NCBI GenBank assembly: GCA_900471815.1
Contig: UICE01000003.1
Location: forward strand, 21,556 to 85,555
Origin: Hyphomicrobiales bacterium
Lineage (GTDB): Bacteria; Pseudomonadota; Alphaproteobacteria; Rhizobiales; Rhizobiaceae
Length of the DNA: 64,000 nucleotides
Direction of reading: 5' to 3'
Both the position numbers and the translations under genes were made by a program. Within the stretch, counting starts at the first letter, position 1, and every line of letters begins with the position of its first letter. Below, piece after piece: positions 1 through 9,044 of this stretch. A model generated the notes under the pieces. The model saw only the letters and a list, made by a program, of their open reading frames with translations. It was not told where the DNA came from and made no database searches.

Positions 1-351
1 GCACTATGGTTGGGTCCTGATGAATGGCTCATCATTGATACCGCAGATAGCAGTGTCGTCGCAGATATTGCCAAAGCTAAAGTTCTACATTCTGCGGTAG
101 ATATTTCGCATCGCAATATAGGAATTTTGGTTTCCGGCAAGGGGGCCGATGCTGTGGTCAACGGTGGGTGTCCGCAAGATCTTTCACTGGCAGTATTTCC
201 GGTAGGAGCTGCTTCGAGGACAGTCCTCGGCAAGATCGAGATTGTCCTTTGGCGCTTGGCTGAAAATGAGTTCCGCGTGGAATGCTGGCGGTCATTCTCA
301 AACTATGCCTATGCGTTTCTTCAGGAATCTGCTCGAGACGTTGCCGTGTAA
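1..351 (+). CDS. soxG: Sarcosine oxidase gamma subunit, 5'-truncated by the window edge
   Basis: The frame is open from base 1 (reads ALWLGPDEWLI) and stops at 349-351, so only the C-terminal 116 residues are here. The LGPDEWL start of this fragment is the hallmark of the gamma subunit of heterotetrameric sarcosine oxidase, the cytosolic flavoenzyme that oxidatively demethylates sarcosine to glycine and transfers the one-carbon unit to tetrahydrofolate. A TTG at base 10 is not the true start. The remaining soxBDA genes would be expected upstream, outside the window. Nothing clearly downstream belongs to the operon. Confidence 0.85.
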   Translation, partial: ALWLGPDEWLIIDTADSSVVADIAKAKVLHSAVDISHRNIGILVSGKGADAVVNGGCPQDLSLAVFPVGAASRTVLGKIEIVLWRLAENEFRVECWRSFSNYAYAFLQESARDVAV

Positions 352-576
352 CTAAGAGATAGGTTCCTTTCGGGCCGACAGTAAAATTCGGTTTTCAGAT
401 GGATAATGGTAGAGCCTGTGCACTAAGCAAGGTGCCGGCAATCTGAGCGCATACAAAACAAGGACTGCGCTCGCGACATTTGCAATGATGTGCAATTTTC
501 CGGATATGATGTAAACAGGCGCTGGCTGCGTCGACAAACACAATTACGCCGTCGTTTTTTATGATGGGATGCGGAT

Positions 577-595
577 GACCACCGATTCGGTGGTC
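577..595 (+). promoter_or_regulatory. Perfect hairpin in the 5' region of the 615 gene
   Basis: GACCACCG and CGGTGGTC form an 8-bp stem with a 3-nt loop, ending 19 nt before the ATG at 615. No U-run follows, so it is not an intrinsic terminator. It may be a mRNA leader structure or protein-binding palindrome. The rest of 352-614 shows no gene. Confidence 0.4.
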
Positions 596-614
596 AGCTT
601 GCATAGAGAAGCAT

Positions 615-1790
615 ATGGCGGTCAAGAAACGTCTGGTTATCAATTTCACTGGTTATGAAGGTTTGCATCCTGATGCAGTTCGTGGGCGTTATCTGAATAG
701 TTCAGGTGACTTCAATAGGTTGTGGAACACAAAAACGATTGCCGGGCCAATGGTGGGCGAGGGGTCTGGTGTTGCTGCCATGCCCATTGAGACTACGGGA
801 GCGAATTGGAGCACCGAAACCGAATTCTGCCAGTATGGCACTGCCGATATTTTCGATATCTATTCTGCACGAGGCGTCATCACCCGTTTTGCGACAGGCC
901 TGATGGCCTTTCTTGATATTCTTTTATCGGGCACCTTCTATCGATACCTGCGCACCAGCTGGCGATTTTGCCTCTTCTTCATGTGGCCCTTTGCTCTTGC
1001 CTGCATAATAACGATGGTACTGCTTGGCGTCGGTTTGTCGCCTATCTGGGCAGACTTCAATCCTTGGCATTTGGTATGGAGTGTTCCCCTCGCGCTTGTA
1101 GCTTGCCGTATCCTTATTCGCTGGCCGGGAGATAAAATATTCTTTTCCTATCTGCTTGACGATTGGGCTGCGGCGTCTGATCGAATTCATGGTCGCAACA
1201 GTGAGTTGCTCCTGCGTCGTCGCGGTTTCGCCGATCACCTGATCAGGAAGCTGGAGGCAAGTGACGCGGATGAGGTCATTATAATTTCCCATAGCCTGGG
1301 AACTGTGCCAGCCGTAGAAGCAATCGCTGATGTCTGGCGCGCGCAACCGGAGCTATTGAAAAACAGACCGGTATCCCTGGTTGCAGCGGGCTCGTGTCTC
1401 CTGATGATCGCATTGCACCCCCGAGCAATAAGCTTGAAGGAAGATATCCGGATTGTCATGCAGGAAACGCCAGTACTTTGGGTGGAATTCCAGGCCATTT
1501 CCGACATCATACATTTTTATAAGTCAGATCCGGCAGGGGCGCTGGGGATTGAACCGAAGGTAGCGCCCATCATCCGTCGAATAAGATTCAAGAATGTTCA
1601 CAAGCCAGCGCGGTATGCGCGGGCAAAGAAGAATTTCTTCAAGATGCACCTGTTGTTTCTCAAAGGAGCACAGATACGCAACACCTACGACATGGGCATG
1701 TTTGTACAGGGGCCCTTTATGTTTGCCGAATTGATGACCAAGTATGACGGAGAAGCGGCGCCACTTGATGAAAAGGGTAGGATAGGCTGA
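615..1790 (+). CDS. Membrane-anchored protein with lipase-type SHSLG motif, function unknown
   Basis: The 391-residue protein is not recognised as a named family. Two hydrophobic segments at about residues 119-141 and 150-168 predict a membrane hairpin. C-terminal to it, residues 220-230 read EVIIISHSLGT, the nucleophile-elbow pattern of alpha/beta hydrolases with Ser227 as candidate nucleophile preceded by a hydrophobic strand. The N-terminus (KKRLVINFTGYEGL) resembles the first strand and oxyanion region of such folds. It could be a lipase or esterase acting at the inner membrane, but catalytic Asp and His cannot be assigned by eye. A weak GAGAAG precedes the ATG. It converges on the MaoC gene with 5 bp between stops, so it is probably monocistronic. 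Confidence 0.6.
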   Translation: MAVKKRLVINFTGYEGLHPDAVRGRYLNSSGDFNRLWNTKTIAGPMVGEGSGVAAMPIETTGANWSTETEFCQYGTADIFDIYSARGVITRFATGLMAFLDILLSGTFYRYLRTSWRFCLFFMWPFALACIITMVLLGVGLSPIWADFNPWHLVWSVPLALVACRILIRWPGDKIFFSYLLDDWAAASDRIHGRNSELLLRRRGFADHLIRKLEASDADEVIIISHSLGTVPAVEAIADVWRAQPELLKNRPVSLVAAGSCLLMIALHPRAISLKEDIRIVMQETPVLWVEFQAISDIIHFYKSDPAGALGIEPKVAPIIRRIRFKNVHKPARYARAKKNFFKMHLLFLKGAQIRNTYDMGMFVQGPFMFAELMTKYDGEAAPLDEKGRIG

Positions 1791-1795
1791 AAACC

Positions 1796-2278
1796 TCAAT
1801 CCATTTCTGGTGGATGCTCGAGCACTGCAATTGTCAGCCAATTTGCCACTAATGCAGGTTTGATAAGGTTTTCGACGTCCAAAGTGACTTCGTAATTGTT
1901 GAGGACACGGCCTGAGGGGCGGATATCAGCATCTACAAGCTTGAAGCGTGCACGCACACGCCTGCCAGTATTGACTGGAGACATGAAGCGCACTTTGTCA
2001 AAACCGTAATTGATACCCATTGTGGCACCTTCAATCATCGGCAGTGCTTCATAGGCCAGGGTGGAAAGCAATGAAATCGTCAGGAAGCCATGGGCGATGG
2101 TGCCGCCAAACGGAGTTTCTTTTGCAGCACGCTCCGGGTCGACGTGAATGAATTGATGATCGTCGGTAGCGTCGGCAAACAGATTGATCATTTCCTGCGT
2201 GACGGTACGCCATTCGGAGCAACCGATTTCAGTCCCGACCGCTGCTTTCAATTGTTTGAGCGTTATCGCTTCTTTCAT
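1796..2278 (-). CDS. MaoC family dehydratase (R-specific enoyl-CoA hydratase type)
   Basis: The 160-residue product is a single hot-dog domain. Residues 36-69 carry the hydratase-2 signature (ADATDDHQFIHVDPERA then FGGTIAHGF), including the Asp40/His45 pair that acts on water and the enoyl-CoA double bond in (R)-hydratases. Likely reaction: trans-2-enoyl-CoA to (R)-3-hydroxyacyl-CoA. The start at 2278 is chosen because GGAAAG precedes it and homology begins at once; the frame is open to 2383 but the extra 35 residues look unlike the family. It lies 64 bp downstream of the Hsp70-like gene on the same strand and may share its transcript. Confidence 0.85.
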   Translation of the reverse strand: MKEAITLKQLKAAVGTEIGCSEWRTVTQEMINLFADATDDHQFIHVDPERAAKETPFGGTIAHGFLTISLLSTLAYEALPMIEGATMGINYGFDKVRFMSPVNTGRRVRARFKLVDADIRPSGRVLNNYEVTLDVENLIKPALVANWLTIAVLEHPPEMD

Positions 2279-2342
2279 AATATCGACTTTCCAAACATAT
2301 GCAGAATGTGGTTTGTTTCGATAGTCGGTTCCGCCCCGATTG

Positions 2343-3638
2343 TCATCCCTGAACTGTCCATTGAGCAATATCGTCGCGTTCACCGATCAGTGCCAGTCCG
2401 TGCGCAATAGAGAGGAGTTCACCCCCGCTCTCGATCCGGCCCTCGTCAAAGCGTTTGGTGAAAATGCTTCGAACAGCAGGGACAAAGGATGTTCCACCCG
2501 TCAAGAACACTTTATCGATTGAGGCCGGAGACGTGTTTGTTTTTGTCAGGACTTCATCCAGCGCGCCTTCAATCCTATCCAGATCTTCTGTTATCCAGCT
2601 TTCAAAATCTGAACGTTTGATCGTCTTTTTGCCGCCGGACCCGAGAGGGGCAAAATTGAACTCGGCTTCTTCCGCCGATGATAGTGCCATCTTCGTTGCG
2701 GACACTGCCTGATAGAGCGGGTATCCTTCGTCATGTTCGACGAGATCAACAAAAGTCTCAAGTTTTTCCGGATCAAAACTACTGCGGACAAGCTTCTTTA
2801 ACTCGACGAATTCACGTGAGGTTTTGAAGATAGAAAGCTGGTTCCAGCGTCCAAAATTTGCATACCAAGACGAAGGAACTTCCAGCCTTTTGTCAAAACT
2901 CTTGAAATATGTTCCCTTGCCAATCTGTGGCGCAACGATCTGGTCTATCATGCGATAGTCGAAATGGTCGCCCGCAACGCCGACACCAGAATGACCGACA
3001 GGTGTTGCCTTCAATTTGCCTGCAAAGCTTTCAAACCGAATGATCGAATAGTCAGTCGTGCCGCCGCCGAAGTCAGCTACCAAGACTGTCGCATCTGATT
3101 TTAAATGTTGAGCGAAATAAAAGGCAGCAGCGACGGGCTCATAAACGAAGTGCATTTCAGGAAAACCAAAACGCGTGAGCGCCTCGCTATAGCGCTGCAT
3201 TGCCAGTTCCGGTTTGGGATTGGCTCCCGCGAAATGGACGGGGCGACCGGTTACGATCCGGCTGACCTCGGACGGCCAATTATCGTCCGCATATACCCGC
3301 AACCGCTTTATGAAAACCTCCATGAGGTCTTCAAAAGTTTGCCGTTTCGCAAAGATCAATGTGCCTTGAAAGAGGGCACTTGCCGCAAATGTCTTTATGG
3401 ATTGGAGAAAACGGCATTCGCCAGGATGATCAATGAATTGCCGTATCGCCGCGTGCCCGGCCTCAACCTTCAAAGAGGCAGCACCCGCCAGGGGATCCTT
3501 CATGAAAGACAGTGCCGTCCGCATGCTATCGGCTTCGCCAGCCCGACTAGTGAATGTCATTGACCGTGTGGTGGCTCCATCTGCCAATGCCATGATGGAA
3601 TTGGTTGTGCCAAAGTCAAAACCCAGCGCCTGAGCCAT
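2343..3638 (-). CDS. Hsp70-family ATPase, YegD-like
   Basis: This 431-residue protein keeps the actin/Hsp70 ATPase fold: phosphate-1 loop near the N-terminus (GFDFGTTNSIMAL), phosphate-2 loop VADFGGGTTDYS mid-protein, and an adenosine-type LTGGTSFVPAV near residue 395. It lacks the DnaK peptide-binding and lid domains, matching YegD of E. coli in length. Clients and partners of this family are poorly known. The start at 3638 has a strong AAGGAG; the frame is open a further 16 codons upstream without support. Followed on the same strand by the MaoC gene. Confidence 0.85.
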   Translation of the reverse strand: MAQALGFDFGTTNSIMALADGATTRSMTFTSRAGEADSMRTALSFMKDPLAGAASLKVEAGHAAIRQFIDHPGECRFLQSIKTFAASALFQGTLIFAKRQTFEDLMEVFIKRLRVYADDNWPSEVSRIVTGRPVHFAGANPKPELAMQRYSEALTRFGFPEMHFVYEPVAAAFYFAQHLKSDATVLVADFGGGTTDYSIIRFESFAGKLKATPVGHSGVGVAGDHFDYRMIDQIVAPQIGKGTYFKSFDKRLEVPSSWYANFGRWNQLSIFKTSREFVELKKLVRSSFDPEKLETFVDLVEHDEGYPLYQAVSATKMALSSAEEAEFNFAPLGSGGKKTIKRSDFESWITEDLDRIEGALDEVLTKTNTSPASIDKVFLTGGTSFVPAVRSIFTKRFDEGRIESGGELLSIAHGLALIGERDDIAQWTVQG

Positions 3639-3730
3639 GGCCGCGCTCCTTGTGCTGTTATATTTTGCTATTTTTTGCGCGCTCAATGCGCTTTCGATTT
3701 GGGAGGCGCGTCATCGCACACCATTGCGCG

Positions 3731-4639
3731 CTATGCAAGGGACAGCTTGTGATCGCTCTTTATGAAATCAACGAAAGCGCGTAACGGCGCAGGCATATGA
3801 TTGCGGCTGGGATAATAGAGCCGAGGGCCGGTAAAACTGAGCCACCAGGATTGCATTACAGGCACAAGTTCACCGCTTTGGAATGCAGGCGTAATCGTTT
3901 CTTCGAAAGTGTATATCAAGCCAAGGCCAGCAATCGCCGCTCCGAGCTCAACTTCGATAGAAGATGCGAGCAAAGGACCCTTGGGAGTAACTTTCACAGT
4001 TTTTCCATTCTTTTCAAACTCCCATGCAAAGGAGACGCCGCTCGCAAAGCGATGGCGAATGCAGGCATGGTTGATGAGATCGCGCGGGTGCTCTGGCGTG
4101 CCGTGAGTGTCAAGGTAATCAGGTGCTGCGGCCAGAACAAACCGCTGCGTGCGCGGCCCGATTGGAATTGCGATCATGTCGCGTTCAATACTCTCATCAT
4201 AGCGAATACCGGCATCAAAGCCCGCGGCGAGGATATCAATGAATGTATCGCTTGCGAGGATGTCGAGACTGATCCCCGGATGACTAAGAAGGAACCTGTT
4301 GACGATAGGTGGCAGGATACTACGGGCGACGATAATCGGCACGTTTAACTTGAGTGTTCCAGTGGGGCTGTCGCGGAAGCTGTTTAAGGCATCCAGCGCG
4401 CCAGCGATCTCGCCCATTGCGGGCTTTAAACGCTCCAGCAATTGCGTACAGGCGTCCGTTGGTGTGACGCTTCGTGTGGTCCTGTTCAAAAGGCGGACAT
4501 TAAGCCGCTCTTCAAGGCGGCGTATTGCATCGCTGAGTGACGATGCGGAAACGCCGCGAACTTTTGCTGCAGCCCGAAAGCTGCGAGTTTCCGCGATCGC
4601 GACCAACGCGCTCAAATCAGAAAGGTCTGGTTCATTCAT
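3731..4639 (-). CDS. LysR-family transcriptional regulator
   Basis: The 302-residue protein has the N-terminal winged helix-turn-helix (about residues 5-65, with FRAAAKVRGVSASSLSDAIRRLE as recognition region) and the periplasmic-binding-like effector domain of LysR proteins. The RTTRSVTPTD stretch is typical of the large group that controls an adjacent divergent oxidoreductase gene. It is divergent from the aldo/keto reductase, sharing a 109-bp intergenic region, and probably regulates it. The effector is unknown. Confidence 0.9.
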   Translation of the reverse strand: MNEPDLSDLSALVAIAETRSFRAAAKVRGVSASSLSDAIRRLEERLNVRLLNRTTRSVTPTDACTQLLERLKPAMGEIAGALDALNSFRDSPTGTLKLNVPIIVARSILPPIVNRFLLSHPGISLDILASDTFIDILAAGFDAGIRYDESIERDMIAIPIGPRTQRFVLAAAPDYLDTHGTPEHPRDLINHACIRHRFASGVSFAWEFEKNGKTVKVTPKGPLLASSIEVELGAAIAGLGLIYTFEETITPAFQSGELVPVMQSWWLSFTGPRLYYPSRNHMPAPLRAFVDFIKSDHKLSLA

Positions 4640-4748
4640 TGTACGCTTTTCCGAACAACCCGTGCATGATAAAGCGGATTATCGCACAAATTGAAATCTT
4701 TATAATTGCATTCGACAACTCGTAAACAGGAAAATACGGAGTTTTAGA

Positions 4749-5753
4749 ATGCAATATCATCAACTTGGTGCAACTGGCCCGAAGGTTTCTGAAATTGGAC
4801 TCGGTTGCATGGGCATGTCAGGCATGTACGGACCCTCCGATCGTGCCGAGAGCATTGCTACAGTTCATGCCGCTTTGGATGCCGGTATCAACTTGCTGGA
4901 TACGGGCGATTTTTACGGTATGGGCCACAATGAAATGCTGATAGCTGAGGCATTGAAGGGCAGAAAGCGTGAAGATGCGCTGATAAGCGTTAAATTCGGA
5001 GCGCTTCGCGATCCGAGTGCCGGATGGATCGGATTTGATGGAAGACCCGCGGCGGTCAAGTCTTCGCTCGCCTATACGCTTCAACGGCTGAATGTTGATT
5101 ATATCGATGTTTACCGGCCAGCCCGGCTTGATCCTGATGTGCCAATTGAAGACACAATCGGTGCAATCGCCGATATGGTAAAGGCAGGTTACGTCAAACA
5201 TATTGGCCTGTCCGAGGTTGGTTCGGCAACGATACGGCGTGCGGCTGCCGTTCACCCGATTGTTGATCTCCAGATTGAGTACTCATTGATCTCGCGCGGC
5301 ATTGAGGACGGCATTTTGCAAACTTGCCGCGAGCTTGGCATCAGCATCACTGCCTATGGCGTGCTTTCACGCGGACTGATCAGTGGGCATTGGCAGAAGG
5401 ATGCAGCGGCACCTACCGATTTCCGTGCGTATAGTCCCCGGTTCCAGGGCGAAAATGTCGACAAGAATTTGGCGCTTGTCGAGGCGCTCAAAGCGATTGC
5501 TGACAAGAAGGGCGCTTCTGTCGCACAGATCGCCATCGCATGGGTTGCTGCGCAGGGTAAGGATATCATTCCGATTGTGGGCGCTAGGCGTCGTGACAGG
5601 TTGACTGAATCCTTGGGTTCCCTTGACGTTGCACTCACCGGTGAGGACTTGGAAGCGATCGAAAAAGCTGTGCCAAAAGGCTCGGCAGCGGGCGCCCGTT
5701 ATACCGCTGCACAGATGGCGCATCTCGATAGTGAAGTCAGCGCACAAGGTTAG
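4749..5753 (+). CDS. Aldo/keto reductase lacking the usual catalytic His
   Basis: The 334-residue TIM-barrel oxidoreductase is NADPH-linked by family. The N-terminal GLGCMGMSGMYG motif, Asp51, Tyr56 (in DTGDFYG) and Lys82 (SVKFG) supply three members of the catalytic tetrad. Where most relatives read YYQHR, this protein reads YRPARLD at 122-128, so the fourth residue, His, is Ala125. Relatives with this motif are known, so it is probably a subgroup rather than a defect. A GGAG lies 9 nt before the ATG. It is divergent from a LysR gene and ends in a bidirectional terminator. Substrate unknown. Confidence 0.88.
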   Translation: MQYHQLGATGPKVSEIGLGCMGMSGMYGPSDRAESIATVHAALDAGINLLDTGDFYGMGHNEMLIAEALKGRKREDALISVKFGALRDPSAGWIGFDGRPAAVKSSLAYTLQRLNVDYIDVYRPARLDPDVPIEDTIGAIADMVKAGYVKHIGLSEVGSATIRRAAAVHPIVDLQIEYSLISRGIEDGILQTCRELGISITAYGVLSRGLISGHWQKDAAAPTDFRAYSPRFQGENVDKNLALVEALKAIADKKGASVAQIAIAWVAAQGKDIIPIVGARRRDRLTESLGSLDVALTGEDLEAIEKAVPKGSAAGARYTAAQMAHLDSEVSAQG

Positions 5754-5754
5754 A

Positions 5755-5784
5755 TAGATAGGGCCGGTCTGTCAGCCCTATCTA
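5755..5784. terminator. Hairpin between convergent genes
   Basis: TAGATAGGGC (5755-5764) and GCCCTATCTA (5775-5784) pair perfectly over 10 bp between the stops of the aldo/keto reductase and the 6PGDH-like gene. There is no clear U-run, but position and symmetry suggest a shared transcription end. Confidence 0.55.
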
Positions 5785-5796
5785 AATAGACACAGA

Positions 5797-6828
5797 TTAG
5801 CCTGCGGTTTTGTTCGCGGGCTTTTCTTTATGCCCGCCGAACTCGCTGCGCATGGCGGAGAGAATCTTGTTGGCAAAGTCAGCATTGCCGCGCGATGAGA
5901 ACCGTTCCTGCAAAGCAGCGCTGAGGACGGGCGTTGGCACAGCTTCATCAATGGCAGCGATGACGGTCCAGCGTCCTTCACCGGAATCGGAAACATGGCC
6001 TTCATAGCTCTCCAGGCCGGGATCACCATAAAGGGCATCGGCAGTCAAATCGAGCAACCATGAACTGATAACACTGCCACGACGCCACACTTCGGCGATC
6101 TCTGGCAAATCAAGCTTGTATTGATAATGTTCTGGATTTTGCAGTGGCGTGGTTTCCGCGTCAACTACATGCTCACGCATGCCGATGTCCGCATTTCGCA
6201 GAATATTCAGACCTTCGGCGTAAGCTGCCATCAACCCATACTCGATGCCATTATGGACCATTTTGACGAAGTGTCCGGCACCGTGCGGTCCACAATGCAG
6301 AAACCCCTGATCGGCTGTACTGGCAAGGTCTTTGGGGCGGCTTTCAGTGATCGGCAAGTCACCTTTGCCAGGTGCGAGAGCGGCAAAAATGGGAGAGAGA
6401 TGCTCAACGGTGGGTTTTTCGCCGCCGATCATGAGACAATAGCCGCGCTCCAGGCCGAATACGCCGCCGCTGGTTCCCACATCAACATAGTGGAGACCTT
6501 TTGACTGCAAGGCTCCGCTGCGCCTGATGTCATCATGATAATAGGAATTGCCACCGTCGATCAGGATATCGTCCTTATCCAGCAATGGTACGAGTTGATC
6601 CAGAACTTTGTCGACAACAGCAGCGGGAAGCATAAGCCAAACAACCCGTGGTTTGGACAGTTTGGAAACGAAATCTTGCAGAGACGCACTTGCCGCAGCC
6701 CCCAGCGCTTCCAATGCAGCCATGCTTTCAGCGCGCGCGTCATAAACAACGCATTCGTGTCCGTGCTGCATCAGCCGTTGGGTCATATTGTTACCCATAC
6801 GGCCCAATCCAATCATACCGAGTTGCAT
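5797..6828 (-). CDS. 6-phosphogluconate dehydrogenase-like protein, short YqeC type
   Basis: A 343-residue beta-hydroxyacid dehydrogenase. GLGRMG at 7-12 is the dinucleotide fold, GGNS at 92-95 and GTSGGV at 118-123 are 6PGDH substrate-binding motifs, and [14 protein letters not shown] holds the catalytic Lys and the Asn/Glu that follow. It is about 130 residues shorter than classical Gnd (present at 59017-60432) and ends in a lysine-rich tail. Short 6PGDHs decarboxylate 6-phosphogluconate, often with NAD, in a direct oxidative route. Convergent with the aldo/keto reductase. Which of the two enzymes serves the main pathway cannot be told from sequence. Confidence 0.88.
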   Translation of the reverse strand: MQLGMIGLGRMGNNMTQRLMQHGHECVVYDARAESMAALEALGAAASASLQDFVSKLSKPRVVWLMLPAAVVDKVLDQLVPLLDKDDILIDGGNSYYHDDIRRSGALQSKGLHYVDVGTSGGVFGLERGYCLMIGGEKPTVEHLSPIFAALAPGKGDLPITESRPKDLASTADQGFLHCGPHGAGHFVKMVHNGIEYGLMAAYAEGLNILRNADIGMREHVVDAETTPLQNPEHYQYKLDLPEIAEVWRRGSVISSWLLDLTADALYGDPGLESYEGHVSDSGEGRWTVIAAIDEAVPTPVLSAALQERFSSRGNADFANKILSAMRSEFGGHKEKPANKTAG

Positions 6829-6896
6829 TTCTAAATCTCCGGGGGAAGGTTGAAAAATATCCTTGAAGGGATGGCATTACGGGCCAGGTCGCTATG

Positions 6897-7514
6897 TTAC
6901 CGGACGGCAGGCAATCTGCTTCCTGATTTATCAACGGCGGCGCGAAGCGTGTCAATGTCAGTCACTCGCGGATAGAGCTCCCGGCCCACGATGAAGGCGG
7001 GTGTGCCGGCTAGCCCTAGTGATTTTGCCTGCGCAGCGTTATGATCCAACCGCTCTTGTATGGTATCGAAATTTTGTTCCAAGGCATCCCTGACCCGGTC
7101 AGTGTGGATGCCAGCTGCTCGTAAGGTTTCATCTACCCGTTTCAGCGTGAGCCTGCCCGGCACCTTCATGAGAGCGCCGAATGCTTGTTCGTGTTGACCG
7201 CTATACCCAGCGGCCAAAGCCATTCTTGAAGCGTAAACTGAAGTATCTCCGAATATGGGCCAATCTCTCATAATCAGCCGTATCGACTTATTGTCTTTCA
7301 GCAGTTCTTCCAGTTGAGGATGAAGCTTTTTGCAATTGGGGCATTGATATTCGAAGAATTCGACGATTGTCACGCTGCCTTTCGGGTTGCCAAATACAGA
7401 CCAAATAGGATGATCTTCCCGTGGCTGTTCTTTCGCCTCAGCTATCTTAGGTAAAAATACGCTGCTTAAAGCCACAGTCAGAAGATCACGGCGATTCAAA
7501 AATGGATTGGTCAT
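6897..7514 (-). CDS. DsbA-family thiol:disulfide oxidoreductase, exported
   Basis: The 205-residue product starts with NRRDLLTVALSSVFLPKIAEA, a signal with a twin-arginine flavour. The thioredoxin fold follows, with active-site CPNC at 58-61 (EFFEYQCPNCKKLHP) and the cis-proline loop GTPAFIVG near residue 170. It resembles the DsbA/BdbD-type group (Com1-like) that oxidises or reshuffles periplasmic disulfides. The start at 7514 has GGGGAA upstream; a second ATG at 7532 adds six residues. It stands alone, 68 bp from the 6PGDH-like gene on the same strand. Confidence 0.87.
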   Translation of the reverse strand: MTNPFLNRRDLLTVALSSVFLPKIAEAKEQPREDHPIWSVFGNPKGSVTIVEFFEYQCPNCKKLHPQLEELLKDNKSIRLIMRDWPIFGDTSVYASRMALAAGYSGQHEQAFGALMKVPGRLTLKRVDETLRAAGIHTDRVRDALEQNFDTIQERLDHNAAQAKSLGLAGTPAFIVGRELYPRVTDIDTLRAAVDKSGSRLPAVR

Positions 7515-7628
7515 CAGTTCCCCGGCCAGCATTATCTGCTCGCCATCATGGCGAAAGGAACGGCATATTTGGGGCGCCGGATTGAGAAAAACGAGTAAAA
7601 GCCGGTGGCTTGGATTCGTCCGCTTTTA

Positions 7629-8564
7629 TCAGATCGGCAGCGCAACAATATCGATGTGATCGCTGTCCGCTGTGTGCACATCGTTCATTATCGCCGGAAC
7701 ATCCTGTCCCCGGTCAAGTAATGTGCCCTCTGCAGTGATAATGGAAATTTGATAGCCAAGGTCTATAAGGAATTTCAAATAGGTCTCGGGCGTGACGCTG
7801 GATATCCAGCCGATTAGATTTGGGCTGAATTCGCTGACAATAATGGGGCGAAATTTTCTCAATGTATTTATCATGCCGGTAAATGCGCGGTATTCTGCAC
7901 CCTCGATGTCGATCTTGACGAAATCGACCCGATTCCAGTCATGCAAGACATCATCGAGCCGTACGCAGGGAATCAAGCGTTTGATTTCAAGTGACTGTCC
8001 CGATTGAAGCGTAGCGCTGACGCCGTTGGAACCGGATCCATTCAGGGCGAGTACATCGGTTTTATCACCGACCGCGCTCAAAAGAACATTAACGTGGCTG
8101 AAGGAATTCGCGTCGCGGCTTGCCACGAGCAAACGACCGTTTTCGACATTCGGCTCTACCGCCAGAACGCGTCCCTGGCTTCCGACCAGTTTCGCACAGA
8201 GCATGGTGAAGTAACCAATATTCGCCCCGATATCTATGACGTGCATTCCCGGCTTGACGTATTGTTCGAATACCCTCGTCACATTTGGTTCATAGGCACC
8301 ACCAATGACATTGATCCCGACATCCGGATCATTTCGATCCGCATAAATCCATGCGTCATTGAGAAAGACCTTTTCGATCTGCCGATCAGGTGCTGGGTCA
8401 AGTAAGCGGCGGCTCTGAAACTCAAGTGAGTTGAGATACATGCGAACAATGCTTTCAAGCGGCTGACCTACATAAGTGTAGTGAGATTTTTCAACTTCGT
8501 TCATTGTTCGACCCAAAATCAAACGGAACGCATAATCTATGTCAGCGGTAGTCGTGATCATCAT
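7629..8564 (-). CDS. FkbM-family methyltransferase with N-terminal DUF4214-like segment
   Basis: The 311-residue protein has the SAM-binding motif DIGANIGYFT at 111-120, VEPN at 136-139 and the FkbM signature DFVKIDIEGAEY about residue 215. Residues 10-55 (FRLILGRT...LNSLEFQSR) resemble the DUF4214 module often seen beside glycosyltransferases and FkbM domains. FkbM enzymes O-methylate sugars or lipids, so a role in decorating surface polysaccharide is possible, though no polysaccharide genes adjoin. ATG is doubled at the start and the ribosome site is weak. Just downstream the 114-bp gap holds only a weak AAAAGC/GCTTTTA pairing. Confidence 0.85.
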   Translation of the reverse strand: MMITTTADIDYAFRLILGRTMNEVEKSHYTYVGQPLESIVRMYLNSLEFQSRRLLDPAPDRQIEKVFLNDAWIYADRNDPDVGINVIGGAYEPNVTRVFEQYVKPGMHVIDIGANIGYFTMLCAKLVGSQGRVLAVEPNVENGRLLVASRDANSFSHVNVLLSAVGDKTDVLALNGSGSNGVSATLQSGQSLEIKRLIPCVRLDDVLHDWNRVDFVKIDIEGAEYRAFTGMINTLRKFRPIIVSEFSPNLIGWISSVTPETYLKFLIDLGYQISIITAEGTLLDRGQDVPAIMNDVHTADSDHIDIVALPI

Positions 8565-8869
8565 TGTTCTGGCACCCGATTATAAAGCGCTTATATCTCT
8601 TGAGAGGAGTGCGCGGGGGCAATATTCAACGCTGTGATAATCAAACGCAAGGGCGTTTGTATATTTCAGAACTCAAAGTAAACGCGGAAATTCTTTCATT
8701 CCTACTGATGGATAAAAGTAGTTCGAGGGACATGCGAGGGAGCGTAGCTGACCAAACGCTGACTATTCAGAGTCTTCCTTGCTGATGCTACAAGGAAAGG
8801 CGCAGTGCAGGGCAAACACGCGCATTACGGCATTCGCCTTAAGTATCAACAATAGAGAGGAAGGTCAGA
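8565..8869. other. 305-bp intergenic stretch with no gene seen
   Basis: Between the FkbM gene and tRNA-Val. A 73-codon plus-strand frame here lacks a ribosome site and resembles nothing recognisable. It may hold the FkbM promoter. No integrase or direct repeat of the tRNA end is visible, so the tRNA does not look like an integration site. Confidence 0.5.
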
Positions 8870-8944
<75 letters not shown>

Positions 8945-9044
8945 ATCTGCCGGGCGCATACACCATATTGAATTGTGTCCGTCAATAGCTGTTAAAGGAA
9001 CTTATCGGGCTTTCTTGCAGGAATATCGGATTAGCTCGGCGCAA

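Noticed and set aside
8564..8785. 73-codon plus-strand frame upstream of tRNA-Val
   Set aside because: No ribosome site, no hydrophobic or domain pattern, and overlap with the FkbM start region.
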